Source: an uncultured Collinsella sp. (lineage in GTDB: Bacteria; Actinomycetota; Coriobacteriia; Coriobacteriales; Coriobacteriaceae). From it: 8,815 nt of DNA. The stretch is taken from the NCBI GenBank assembly GCA_902494555.1, contig CABUTR010000049.1:1-8815 (forward strand), in the 5' to 3' direction. Numbering within the stretch: position 1 is the stretch's first letter; each line of letters opens with the position of its first letter. Shown piece by piece: positions 1 to 6,775 of this stretch. The notes under the pieces are model-generated. The model saw only the letters and a program-made list of their open reading frames with translations. It had not been told where the DNA came from and did not search any database. Position numbers and translations under genes: made by a program.

Positions 1-53
1 CCGCCGCACACTGGGAACGCCACGTTGATGTCTGCTAAACCTTGCTCGTTCAG

Positions 54-674
54 CTAATTACTTTGTTGGGGATCCACAATTTGCTGCAAGGTAAACTTGC
101 ATTGGGGCGTATCGTCCTCTTCTCGCGCCTCATCGAAATCGAAGATCATGATGGCGCAGTTGGGGAGTTTTGTTGGGAGCTCGAAGCCCTCTGGGGCTGC
201 AGCCTTGATGAATTGGCGGCTGGCGCTGCCGTGGCTTACTGCTAGGAGGGTCTCGATATCCTCGGTGCTTATGAGATTGGTGAGGGTAGCTACCATGCGT
301 TCTTGCAACGCTTTGCTTCCCTCTCCTCCAAAGGGGACCAAGTCCTCGCCCGGATCCCAGACGTCGGTGGGTAGCGCGTCGTGGGGACCTTCTTCGAAGG
401 TACCGTAGCAGCGCTCGATAATGCCTTCGCAGGGCTCAACGTCAGCGTCTGCGCCGAGGAGCTCGGTTGCGACGAGGCTTGCCGTGGCCATGGCTCGGCC
501 CAAAGGGGAGGAGACCACTTTGTCGGGGACAACGTCGTGGCTCTTGAGCCATGCGGCTGCCATTCCCGCTTGTTTGCGGCCCAGGTCGGTCAGCGGTGAA
601 TCGCAGCGGCCCTGGACCAGCTTTTTGACGTTGAACTCCGTCTGACCGTGGCGGAGTAGATACAGCTTCTTCAT
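54..674 (-). CDS. Histidine phosphatase family protein (phosphoglycerate mutase-like)
   Basis: Branch 1 histidine phosphatase of 206 aa. The catalytic core is complete: LRHGQTEFN with R8 and the phospho-accepting H9, R60 in SSPLGRAMATAS, the acid E87 in IERCYGTFEEG, and H148 in AVSHGSASRQF. The members of this family include cofactor-dependent phosphoglycerate mutase, alpha-ribazole phosphatase CobC, fructose-2,6-bisphosphatase-like and broad phosphatases. The sequence is shorter than true dPGM (about 230-250 aa), and the residues between 88 and 120 do not match that enzyme, so a phosphatase is more likely. The substrate is unknown. The ATG at 674 has a GGGGAG Shine-Dalgarno just upstream. 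The gene follows the CDF transporter by 39 bp with no terminator between, so the two are probably co-transcribed, though a functional link is not evident. The TAG stop is at 54-56; the remaining 53 bases show no clear terminator. Confidence 0.92.
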   Translation of the reverse strand: MKKLYLLRHGQTEFNVKKLVQGRCDSPLTDLGRKQAGMAAAWLKSHDVVPDKVVSSPLGRAMATASLVATELLGADADVEPCEGIIERCYGTFEEGPHDALPTDVWDPGEDLVPFGGEGSKALQERMVATLTNLISTEDIETLLAVSHGSASRQFIKAAAPEGFELPTKLPNCAIMIFDFDEAREEDDTPQCKFTLQQIVDPQQSN

Positions 675-713
675 GCTCTCCCCTTCTGCATAGCCTGCTT
701 TGCCGGCACAGCC

Positions 714-1874
714 TTACTCGTGGGTATGCCCTACGTAGTCTTCGTCGATCGTAATCTTGGCAATCGACTTGGGATATTCCGATTCGACCCGTTGTACCAG
801 CGCGTGTTTTACGTCTTCGGCACTCATCTGCAGATCCGAGGGACGCACGCAGTCAAAGATCACGTTGGTGTGCGTGGGACCCGGCACGCAGCGCAGATCA
901 TGAATCGAGAGGCGACTATCGATCTCCTGGGCCATGGCGTGAATGCGCAAGCGCATGCTCGCCAGCTTGGGGTCATCGGTCACGATGGGATCGTAGTGAA
1001 GCGTGACAATCATGCCGTCTTCGTCCCTAAACGACTGTTCGATGTTATCGAGCGTGTCGTGACTTTCCAGCGGGCAGGCCTCGGCTGCCATCTCGGCATG
1101 CGCACTTGCAAACTTCCTACCCGGGCCGTAGTCGTGAACCATCAAATCGTGAACGCCCAAAACGCCGGGGTAGCTCATGATCTTGTCTCGAATGTGCTTG
1201 ACCAGCTTAGGATCGGGCGTCTGGCCCAAAAGCGGGCTCACCGTATCCTGGATGAGTTCAAAACCGCTCCAGCCAATATAGGCGCCAACGGCAAGGCCGA
1301 CCCATGCGTCAAGATTGATGTGCGTCACCTGCGAAACAATTGCGCACGCTAACACGGCGCCCGTGGCAAGGACATCGTTCTTGGAATCCTGCGCGGTCGC
1401 ATACAGCGTCTCGGACTCAATGCGGTCACCGAGCTTTTGGTTGAGGGCCGCCATCCACAGCTTAACAACCATCGAAAGCACTAGAACTGCCACCAAGACA
1501 AGCGAGAACTCGACAGGTTCGGGGTGGATGACGCGCTCAACCGAGGACTTCACCAGCTCAACGCCAATCAGCAGCACGAGTGCCGCCACGACCAGACCCG
1601 AGAGATACTCGTAGCGACCGTGGCCGTAAGGATGCTCGGGGTCGGCAGGCTTGCTCGCCAGCTTAAAGCCCAGCACGCTCACAATATTCGAGCTGGCATC
1701 GGACAGGTTGTTCATGGCATCCGCCACGATCGAAACCGATCCCGACAGCACACCAATTGCGCCCTTCGCAGCACAAAGCGCAACATTGGCGACAATACAC
1801 ACCATGCCCGCTAACGTGCCCACGCGCGCACGGTCGCCCTGCGCGCGCTTAACAATCCACTCGACCATCTGCAT
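714..1874 (-). CDS. Cation diffusion facilitator transporter, probably Mn2+ type
   Basis: Exports divalent metal from the cytoplasm in exchange for protons. The protein is 386 aa with six predicted membrane helices at about 18-40, 46-70, 90-108, 123-142, 165-180 and 187-205. The CDF motif HPYGHGRYEYLSG (81-93) follows TM2. The transport site would be N55/D59 in TM2 (NNLSD) and D163/D167 in TM5 (DSKND). Zinc carriers usually have His/Asp in these places, whereas an N-D/D-D set is reported for manganese exporters such as pneumococcal MntE, hence the Mn assignment. After the cytoplasmic metal-binding dimerisation domain (about 215-290) comes a second similar stretch (about 300-380, with RCVPGPTHTNVIFD), seen in longer CDF proteins. 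The start may be the ATG at 1874 or at 1868: a GGGGG at 1878-1882 is 3 or 9 nt away. Metal specificity is inference. Confidence 0.9.
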   Translation of the reverse strand: MQMVEWIVKRAQGDRARVGTLAGMVCIVANVALCAAKGAIGVLSGSVSIVADAMNNLSDASSNIVSVLGFKLASKPADPEHPYGHGRYEYLSGLVVAALVLLIGVELVKSSVERVIHPEPVEFSLVLVAVLVLSMVVKLWMAALNQKLGDRIESETLYATAQDSKNDVLATGAVLACAIVSQVTHINLDAWVGLAVGAYIGWSGFELIQDTVSPLLGQTPDPKLVKHIRDKIMSYPGVLGVHDLMVHDYGPGRKFASAHAEMAAEACPLESHDTLDNIEQSFRDEDGMIVTLHYDPIVTDDPKLASMRLRIHAMAQEIDSRLSIHDLRCVPGPTHTNVIFDCVRPSDLQMSAEDVKHALVQRVESEYPKSIAKITIDEDYVGHTHE

Positions 1875-1889
1875 CCGCCCCCACGGTAC

Positions 1890-1925
1890 TACCTATATAT
1901 CTATTGCTCAAACGGATTGTAGTGT
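1890..1925 (-). promoter_or_regulatory. Possible promoter of the cation transporter gene
   Basis: The 73-bp gap between the terminator and the transporter start is AT-rich compared with the rest of the window. It holds a -10-like TATATA at 1894-1899 on the minus strand, about 20 nt before the start codon. I find no convincing -35 at the right distance; TTGAGC is present but too close to TATATA. A promoter here is expected from the layout (a terminator immediately upstream), but the exact boxes are uncertain. Confidence 0.3.
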
Positions 1926-1947
1926 AGCCACTTTGTCCTCCAGATAC

Positions 1948-1980
1948 AAAAAGGCCGCGACCCACACGAGCCGCGGCCTT
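1948..1980 (-). terminator. Intrinsic terminator after the EIIC gene
   Basis: On the minus strand, AAGGCCGCG (1980-1972) pairs perfectly with CGCGGCCTT (1959-1951) across a 12-nt loop, and the T-run continues to 1948 (five T in all). The 9-bp GC-rich stem plus T-tract is a classic Rho-independent terminator reading in the direction of the EIIC gene. It is the first clear terminator found downstream of fabG, so it may end the whole fab-acc-EIIC transcript. Confidence 0.9.
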
Positions 1981-1985
1981 GGAAT

Positions 1986-2016
1986 GTGACATGCGGGACT
2001 GCCCCCCCCTTGTCAA
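1986..2016 (-). repeat. Palindrome-ended repeat, copy 2, just after the EIIC stop
   Basis: A 31-bp relative of the element at 3254-3280 in the same orientation. It shares GTGACATGCG at its low-coordinate end (1986-1995), a central ACTG followed by a C-run, and TTGTCA at the other end (2010-2015). It differs by several substitutions and a C-run of eight (2002-2009) where copy 1 has three C. It lies 5 bp after the EIIC stop and immediately before the terminator hairpin. The divergence suggests it is not a recent duplicate. Confidence 0.6.
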
Positions 2017-2021
2017 TCGAT

Positions 2022-3236
2022 TTATGCGCTTGCCTCGGCCACGCTCTTAGAGGTTTCGGGCGAATCGGCTCCGTCTTCTGACGCCTGCTCCTTCGTCGGC
2101 ACCACACCAAAGCAGTAGCTCAGCGCCGCAGACACCGCAAATGACACACCGCCGGCAGCGCAGCACCACAGCAGGTTCGAGATGCCACCCGTGGCAAAGC
2201 CAATGACCATGAGGACATTCGTCATACCGATGGTATAGGCCGTAACGTGGCCCACGGCCGCAACAAGGCCTCCGACGGCGCCGCCAATGGCCATGCATGT
2301 CAGGCACCTGCCATATTTAAAGCCGCAACCGTACAGCGCCGGCTCGCTTACGCCGCCAAGCACGCCCGAGATAGAATAGCCCAGCATGAGCGCCTTCTCG
2401 TCCTTATCCGCAACGCGGAGCGACGCACCAAAGGGCATGCCCCAAACGGCAAACGTCGCCATAGTCGCAGCGATCAAGATGCACGAATCCGTTCCCACAC
2501 TCATAAACTGCGCATAGGCGAGCGATAGGACAACGTTGCTGACACCCGCGATCTTAAGGAACTCCCAGCCCGCGGCAAGCCCCATGAGCGTGAGCAGAGA
2601 CACGATGCCACCGGAATTGCCAAGCATAAACATAAGCTGTCCCAACAGCATGCCCAGATAGCTGCCCGCCGGCGCCGTGATACACAGCGAAACCGGAACC
2701 ATGACAAGCATGGTCGCAAACGGAACAAACGAAAACGCTACGGCCTTGGGGATAACGCGCTGAAAGAAACACTCCACTCGCCATAGCACGGGCACCGAGA
2801 TGAGAACCGGAATAACAGTCGTCGTGTAATCGTTGACCGGCGCGGGAAGCAGACCATACACGGAAGTCATCGACGCCCCCGTCGTCGATGCGGCATCGAC
2901 GAGCTTAAGCAGATCGGGCGCAATCAACACGCCGCCCAGCATCATGCCCAGCTGCTCCGAGCAACCGAGCTGGCGGGCGGCCGCCCAACCAAGATAAATG
3001 GGCAAAAAGTAGTAGCCGGCGTTATAGAGCCAACTGTAGAACAGGCGATAGATTTCGGAATCGGCAGACCACAGGCCCAGCATGCCTTCGCCCATAATGA
3101 CCGCGACGGTGCGGAACAACGCCGCGCAGACAATAAAGGGCAGCGCCGACATCATGCTTTTGGACAGATAGTCCACCACGGCCATGGCGTTTGATGAAAC
3201 CGTCGTTGTAAACGAGGTGTTAGAAACTTGTGACAT
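2022..3236 (-). CDS. PTS sugar permease EIIC, glucose/beta-glucoside family, stand-alone
   Basis: Membrane channel subunit of a phosphotransferase sugar uptake system, 404 aa. It has about ten hydrophobic segments and a polar C-terminal tail rich in Glu, Ser and Ala. Glc-superfamily EIIC signatures are clear: AGYYFLPIYLGWAAARQLG (73-91), the PEAV-like IPKAVAFSFVPFATMLVMVPVSL (162-184), and GGVSEPALYGCGFKYGR (294-310). The last matches the GITEPAIYG sugar-binding motif, with E298 as the expected sugar-contacting Glu. The segment GGVLIAPDLL has Ala where many relatives have His before Pro. No EIIB (Cys site) or EIIA (His site) domain is present on either end or beside it, so phosphate must come from proteins encoded elsewhere. 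The start at 3236 is set by AAAGG (3243-3247), 6 nt upstream; the longer frame to 3536 would overlap accDA. Only 40 bp separate it from accDA and no promoter is evident, so it may be co-transcribed. The substrate cannot be told from sequence. Confidence 0.88.
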   Translation of the reverse strand: MSQVSNTSFTTTVSSNAMAVVDYLSKSMMSALPFIVCAALFRTVAVIMGEGMLGLWSADSEIYRLFYSWLYNAGYYFLPIYLGWAAARQLGCSEQLGMMLGGVLIAPDLLKLVDAASTTGASMTSVYGLLPAPVNDYTTTVIPVLISVPVLWRVECFFQRVIPKAVAFSFVPFATMLVMVPVSLCITAPAGSYLGMLLGQLMFMLGNSGGIVSLLTLMGLAAGWEFLKIAGVSNVVLSLAYAQFMSVGTDSCILIAATMATFAVWGMPFGASLRVADKDEKALMLGYSISGVLGGVSEPALYGCGFKYGRCLTCMAIGGAVGGLVAAVGHVTAYTIGMTNVLMVIGFATGGISNLLWCCAAGGVSFAVSAALSYCFGVVPTKEQASEDGADSPETSKSVAEASA

Positions 3237-3253
3237 GGAACGCCTTTCCCAAA

Positions 3254-3280
3254 GTGACATGCGAACTGTCCCTTTGTCAC
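3254..3280 (-). repeat. Palindrome-ended repeat, copy 1, overlapping the accDA stop
   Basis: A 27-bp element whose ends are the inverted pair GTGACA (3254-3259) and TGTCAC (3275-3280). On the minus strand it reads GTGACAAAGGGACAG, then TTCGCATGTCAC. It shares its ends and most of its centre with the element at 1986-2016, in the same orientation. The TGA stop of accDA is provided by its first GTGACA. The run TTTGGG and then the EIIC Shine-Dalgarno follow directly. A hairpin of 6 bp with a 15-nt loop is possible, but no T-run follows, so it is a poor terminator. From memory, similar GTGACAAAGGGACAG-type sequences recur in intergenic regions of some bacterial genomes, in places near REP-associated tyrosine transposases. 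That link is not testable here. Confidence 0.65.
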
Positions 3281-5001
3281 ATCGTGCGGTATCGACCGAT
3301 TGCGCGGTACTTTTCGTAGCGGAGGTTTGTGAGAGTCGCGTCGTCGAGCTGCCCAAGCGTATCGAAGGCATCAAATGCCGAGGACATGACGGCACCGGCG
3401 ATCTCCTCATGCGACAGGCCCCTATCGTCAACAATGCCGTCGATGATGCCGAGCGCCAACAGATCGGGGGCCGTGAGCTTAAGCGCCTCGGCGGCCTCAT
3501 TCGCGCGCTCGGTATCCTTCCACAGGATCGACGCACAGGCCTCGGGGCTCACGACCGAATAGGCCGAGCTCGAGAGCATCAGGATGCGGTCGGCCACGGA
3601 CAGCGCCAGCGCGCCACCAGAGCCGCCCTCGCCTGTCACCACCGAGACAATCGGCGTCTTAAGGCCGCTCATCTCCATGAGATTCTGGGCAATCGCCTCA
3701 CCCTGGCCGCGCTCCTCGGCACCGATGCCGCAAAACGCGCCCGAAGTATCGACCAGACACAGAACCGGTCGACCAAACTTTTCGGCCTGGCGCATCAGGC
3801 GACGCGCTTTGCGGTAACCCTCGGGATGTGCCATGCCAAAGTTGCGACGCATGCGCTCTTTGGTCGTGGTACCGCGCTCGATGGCGATGACCGTTACGGA
3901 GCGCCCGTCTTTCCAGCCAATGCCAGCCACCACAGCGGCGTCGTCGCCAAAGTAGCGGTCGCCGTGCAGCTCCACAAATCCATCCAGGCCCAGCGAGATC
4001 ATCTCGCCTGCCGTGGCGCGATCTGCCGAGCGGGTCTGCTTGACAATCTCGAGCGCGGTTTTTGGTGCGGCCGAGCGCTTGAACAAGTGTCCCAGCTTTT
4101 TGCTGCGGCGACCCGTATGCACGATCTCATGCGGTGCCCCCAGGCCGGGCGCGTGCCCTTCGTGCAGCGCCAGCAGCTCGCCTACCGTGAGCGCAATCTC
4201 GCCACGCGGGACAACGGCATCGCAAAAGCCGTGCTCCAGCAAAAACTCGGAGCGCTGGAACCCCTTGGGCAGGCGCTTGTGCATGTTCTGCTCGATCACG
4301 CGCGGGCCGGCAAATGCCGTCAGGGCATCGGGCTCGGCCAGGATAATATCGCCCTCCATGGCAAAGCTCGCGGTTACGCCTCCGGTCGTGGGGTCGGTGA
4401 GCACCGTGATATACAGACCGCCCGCCTCGCTGTGGCGCCTAACCGCCGCAGAAATCTTGGCCATCTGCATAAGCGACGTCACACCCTCTTGCATGCGCGC
4501 GCCGCCCGAAACGGTAAAGCCGACAACCGGCAATCCCAGCTCGGTCGCACGCTCAAATGTGCGACAGATCTTCTCGCCCACCACGGAGCCCATCGAGCCC
4601 ATCATAAAGTTGGCATCCATAAAGAAGAGCGCGGTATCGCAGCCGCAGATTTTACCCCTACCGCACACGACGGCATCGCGCTCGCCCGAACGCTCGCTCA
4701 CGCTCTTGAGCTTGTCGGCATAGCCGGGAAACGAGAGGAAATCCTCCGACGCCAGATTGGCATCCCATTCCTCAAACGCGCCCTCGTCGACCGTCATGCG
4801 CATGCGCACGCGACCGCTCATGCGAAAGTGTTTGCCGCAACGAGGGCAGACCTCGAGGTTGTCGTGCAGGCGTGCCTCATCGATCACACGGCGGCACTCC
4901 GGGCACTTGATAAACACGTGGCGCGCAGGAAACTCGGCGCACGACTCAGTCATCGGTCCCTCGAGGACGTTGACCGTCTTCGCTTTTCTATTCATCAGCA
5001 T
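3277..5001 (-). CDS. accDA: Fused acetyl-CoA carboxylase carboxyltransferase beta-alpha (AccDA)
   Basis: Transfers the carboxyl group from carboxybiotin-AccB to acetyl-CoA to give malonyl-CoA. A single 574-aa ORF holds both subunits that are separate in E. coli (304 and 319 aa). The beta half (about 1-290) has the zinc ribbon C33/C36/C52/C55, then SGGARMQEG (165-173), TTGGVTASFA (205-214) and AGPRVIEQ. A short basic linker with GRRSKKLGHLFKR (297-309) follows. The alpha half (about 315-574) has RNFGMAHPEGYRKA, DTSGAFCGIGAEERGQ (418-433) and GEGGSGGALA (457-466). The N-terminal helical stretch of free AccA (roughly 55-60 residues) is missing. The start may be the ATG at 5001 or two codons later at 4995; both overlap the end of accC, pointing to coupled translation. 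The TGA stop at 3277-3279 lies inside a dispersed repeat. The C-terminal RYEKYRAIG is a normal AccA end, so the gene seems intact. Confidence 0.95.
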   Translation of the reverse strand: MLMNRKAKTVNVLEGPMTESCAEFPARHVFIKCPECRRVIDEARLHDNLEVCPRCGKHFRMSGRVRMRMTVDEGAFEEWDANLASEDFLSFPGYADKLKSVSERSGERDAVVCGRGKICGCDTALFFMDANFMMGSMGSVVGEKICRTFERATELGLPVVGFTVSGGARMQEGVTSLMQMAKISAAVRRHSEAGGLYITVLTDPTTGGVTASFAMEGDIILAEPDALTAFAGPRVIEQNMHKRLPKGFQRSEFLLEHGFCDAVVPRGEIALTVGELLALHEGHAPGLGAPHEIVHTGRRSKKLGHLFKRSAAPKTALEIVKQTRSADRATAGEMISLGLDGFVELHGDRYFGDDAAVVAGIGWKDGRSVTVIAIERGTTTKERMRRNFGMAHPEGYRKARRLMRQAEKFGRPVLCLVDTSGAFCGIGAEERGQGEAIAQNLMEMSGLKTPIVSVVTGEGGSGGALALSVADRILMLSSSAYSVVSPEACASILWKDTERANEAAEALKLTAPDLLALGIIDGIVDDRGLSHEEIAGAVMSSAFDAFDTLGQLDDATLTNLRYEKYRAIGRYRTM

Positions 5002-6331
5002 AGAGATGCCCCATCAGATCGGTGTGATACATGCCCGACAAGAACTCGTCGTTTGCCAGCACGTCGAGCTGAAGCTCGCTGTTTTCGCTCACGCCCTCAA
5101 TCACGAGCTCGCCCAGGGCCGAGCGCATCTTGCGAATGGCGCCGTCACGCGTGGGCGCGCACACGATGAGCTTGCCGAGCATGGAGTCGTAGTACGGCGG
5201 AACGCTCGCACCGGTAAACATAGCGGAATCCCAGCGCACGCGCGGACCACCCGGCACACGCAACGCAGTGACCGTTCCGCATGACGGCAGAAAGTCCGGC
5301 GTTTCGGCATTGATGCGGCACTCCATGGCGTGGTTGCGAACCGGCATGTCCTCCTGCTCAAAGGGCAGAGGCTGGCCGGCTGCCACGCGCAGCTGCCACT
5401 TGACCAAGTCGGTATCGGTCACAAACTCCGTAACCGGATGCTCCACCTGCAAGCGCGTGTTCATTTCCATAAAGTAGAAATTGCCGTCGTCCGAATACAG
5501 GAACTCGATGGTACCGGCTCCTTCGTAGCCGACGGCACGAGCCAAGTCACGCGCTGCCTTGTGCATGCGAGCACGAATGTCGTCGTGTCCGTCGAGGCAC
5601 GGCGCGGGGCTCTCCTCGATCAGCTTTTGATTGCGACGCTGAACCGAGCACTCGCGCTCGCCGAGCGAAAACACATGGCCCTGCTTATCGGCCATAATCT
5701 GCACCTCAACGTGGTGTGCCGGCGCGACGAACTTCTCCATGTAGCACTCGCCGTCGCCAAAGACGGCCTCGCCCTCGGCACGTGCCTCGATGAACGCCTT
5801 TGCCGCATCTTCCACGCGCTCGACCTTGCGAATACCGCGGCCGCCTCCACCCGCACGCGCCTTGATGAGCACGGGGCAGCCAATGCGCCCGGCCTCGGCC
5901 GTTGCCTCCTCGGGACTTTTGAGCAAATCGCAGCCCGGCACGATGGGCACGCCCGCCGCGGCGGCCGTTCGACGCGCGGCGTCCTTGTCGCCCATGCTGT
6001 CGATGACCTCGGCCGAGGGACCGACAAACGCCAGACCGTACTTGTCGCAGTCGCGCACGAAGCTCGCCTTCTCGGAAAAGAAACCGTAGCCGGGATGGAT
6101 CGCCTTTGCCCCCGACTTCACGGCACAGGTGAGCACAGCATCGTCGTTGAGGTAGCTCTCGGCAAGACGCGGGCCGCCAATGCAATACGCCTCGTCGGCA
6201 AGCTGCACGTGCAGCGCGTCCGCATCGGCCGTAGAATAAACGGCGACGGTCTTGATGCCCATATCGCGGCACGCGCGGATAACACGGACCGCGACTTCGC
6301 CGCGGTTGGCGATGAGCACTTTGTCGAACAT
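4988..6331 (-). CDS. accC: Biotin carboxylase, acetyl-CoA carboxylase subunit AccC
   Basis: ATP-dependent carboxylation of the biotin on AccB with bicarbonate. From the ATG at 6331 it is 447 aa, almost the same as E. coli AccC (449). It starts MFDKVLIANRGEVAVRVIRACRD, the standard N-terminus. HPGYGFFSEKASF (79-91) ends the first domain. ATP-grasp lysines are K116 (DSMGDKDAAR) and K157 (IKARAGGGGRGIRKV, the glycine-rich loop). Further on are the ECSVQRRNQK segment, MEMNTRLQVEHPVTE with the metal and catalytic Glu/Arg residues, and the C-terminal PYYDSMLGKLIV. The frame is open upstream to 6550, but that would overlap fabZ. AAGGAAGG at 6336-6343 lies 4 nt before the ATG, so this start is firm. 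The gene lies 10 bp after fabZ, and its end overlaps the accDA start by 14 bp. Confidence 0.97.
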   Translation of the reverse strand: MFDKVLIANRGEVAVRVIRACRDMGIKTVAVYSTADADALHVQLADEAYCIGGPRLAESYLNDDAVLTCAVKSGAKAIHPGYGFFSEKASFVRDCDKYGLAFVGPSAEVIDSMGDKDAARRTAAAAGVPIVPGCDLLKSPEEATAEAGRIGCPVLIKARAGGGGRGIRKVERVEDAAKAFIEARAEGEAVFGDGECYMEKFVAPAHHVEVQIMADKQGHVFSLGERECSVQRRNQKLIEESPAPCLDGHDDIRARMHKAARDLARAVGYEGAGTIEFLYSDDGNFYFMEMNTRLQVEHPVTEFVTDTDLVKWQLRVAAGQPLPFEQEDMPVRNHAMECRINAETPDFLPSCGTVTALRVPGGPRVRWDSAMFTGASVPPYYDSMLGKLIVCAPTRDGAIRKMRSALGELVIEGVSENSELQLDVLANDEFLSGMYHTDLMGHLYADE

Positions 6332-6341
6332 GAAGCCTTCC

Positions 6342-6764
6342 TTAACTTTCGTGCATGAGTGCAAAAGACATATCGGCGCGGCAGCAAACCTCACCGTTGA
6401 CGCTCGCAGTACCCGTCGCAAAGCGGAACGGCCCGCGCGCACGCGTGATGGTGCACACCAGATCAACCGTGTCGCCCGGGCGCACCGGACGCTTAAAGCG
6501 CACCTTATCGAGGCTCGTATAGAACGGCGTCGCGCCGCGCGCCTCCTCATCGCCCATCAGCAGCACGCAGCAGTTCTGGGCGAGCATCTCGCACTGAATC
6601 ACGCCGGGGACGACCGGGTTTCCCGGAAAATGCCCCTGCAAAAAGTACTCGTCGCCCGTAATCGTAATCTTGCCGTGGGCCTCGTCGCCCACCAGCTCGG
6701 CCTCGTCGAGCAAAAGCATCGGCTCGCGATGCGGTAATAGCTTCTTGAGCTCTTCTTTGTTCAT
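6342..6764 (-). CDS. fabZ: 3-hydroxyacyl-ACP dehydratase FabZ
   Basis: Dehydrates 3-hydroxyacyl-ACP to trans-2-enoyl-ACP in FAS-II. The hot-dog fold protein is 140 aa from the ATG at 6764. The N-terminal LLPHREPMLLLDEAELV matches the family signature. The catalytic pair sits in FLQGHFPGNPVVPGVIQCEMLAQ: the His of GHFPGNP is residue 45 and the Glu of QCEM is residue 59. A GTG at 6773 in the same frame would add three residues. I prefer the ATG because AGGTGA (6770-6775) lies 5 nt before it and the GTG is itself part of that Shine-Dalgarno. This site overlaps the accB stop, and the fabZ stop overlaps the accC Shine-Dalgarno, so translation is likely coupled on both sides. The presence of Glu rather than Asp in the active site fits FabZ and FabA alike, but length and motif favour FabZ. 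Confidence 0.95.
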   Translation of the reverse strand: MNKEELKKLLPHREPMLLLDEAELVGDEAHGKITITGDEYFLQGHFPGNPVVPGVIQCEMLAQNCCVLLMGDEEARGATPFYTSLDKVRFKRPVRPGDTVDLVCTITRARGPFRFATGTASVNGEVCCRADMSFALMHES

Positions 6765-6769
6765 GGATA

Positions 6770-6775
6770 TCACCT
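6770..6775 (-). promoter_or_regulatory. Ribosome binding site of fabZ
   Basis: AGGTGA on the minus strand, 5 nt before the ATG at 6764 and overlapping the accB TAG stop (6774-6776). It decides the fabZ start in favour of the ATG over the in-frame GTG at 6773. Confidence 0.75.

Noticed and set aside
1..57. Possible 3' end of a convergent plus-strand gene, open from base 1 to a TAA at 55-57
   Set aside because: Only 18 codons are visible, with no recognisable motif; the minus strand is equally open here after the phosphatase stop, so neither can be supported.
3237..3536. Upstream extension of the EIIC frame to 3536
   Set aside because: It overlaps the end of accDA on the same strand, its residues are low-complexity Arg/Ser/Pro-rich shadow sequence, and a good Shine-Dalgarno and EIIC-like N-terminus start at 3236.
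3184..5169. Long plus-strand open frame of 661 aa opposite accDA
   Set aside because: It is the antisense shadow of a GC-rich gene: its composition is rich in His, Arg and Ala with no recognisable domain, while the minus strand encodes clear AccD and AccA motifs.
6332..6550. Upstream extension of the accC frame to 6550
   Set aside because: It covers the 3' part of fabZ in another frame with an Arg-rich shadow translation; the standard AccC N-terminus and a strong Shine-Dalgarno are at 6331.
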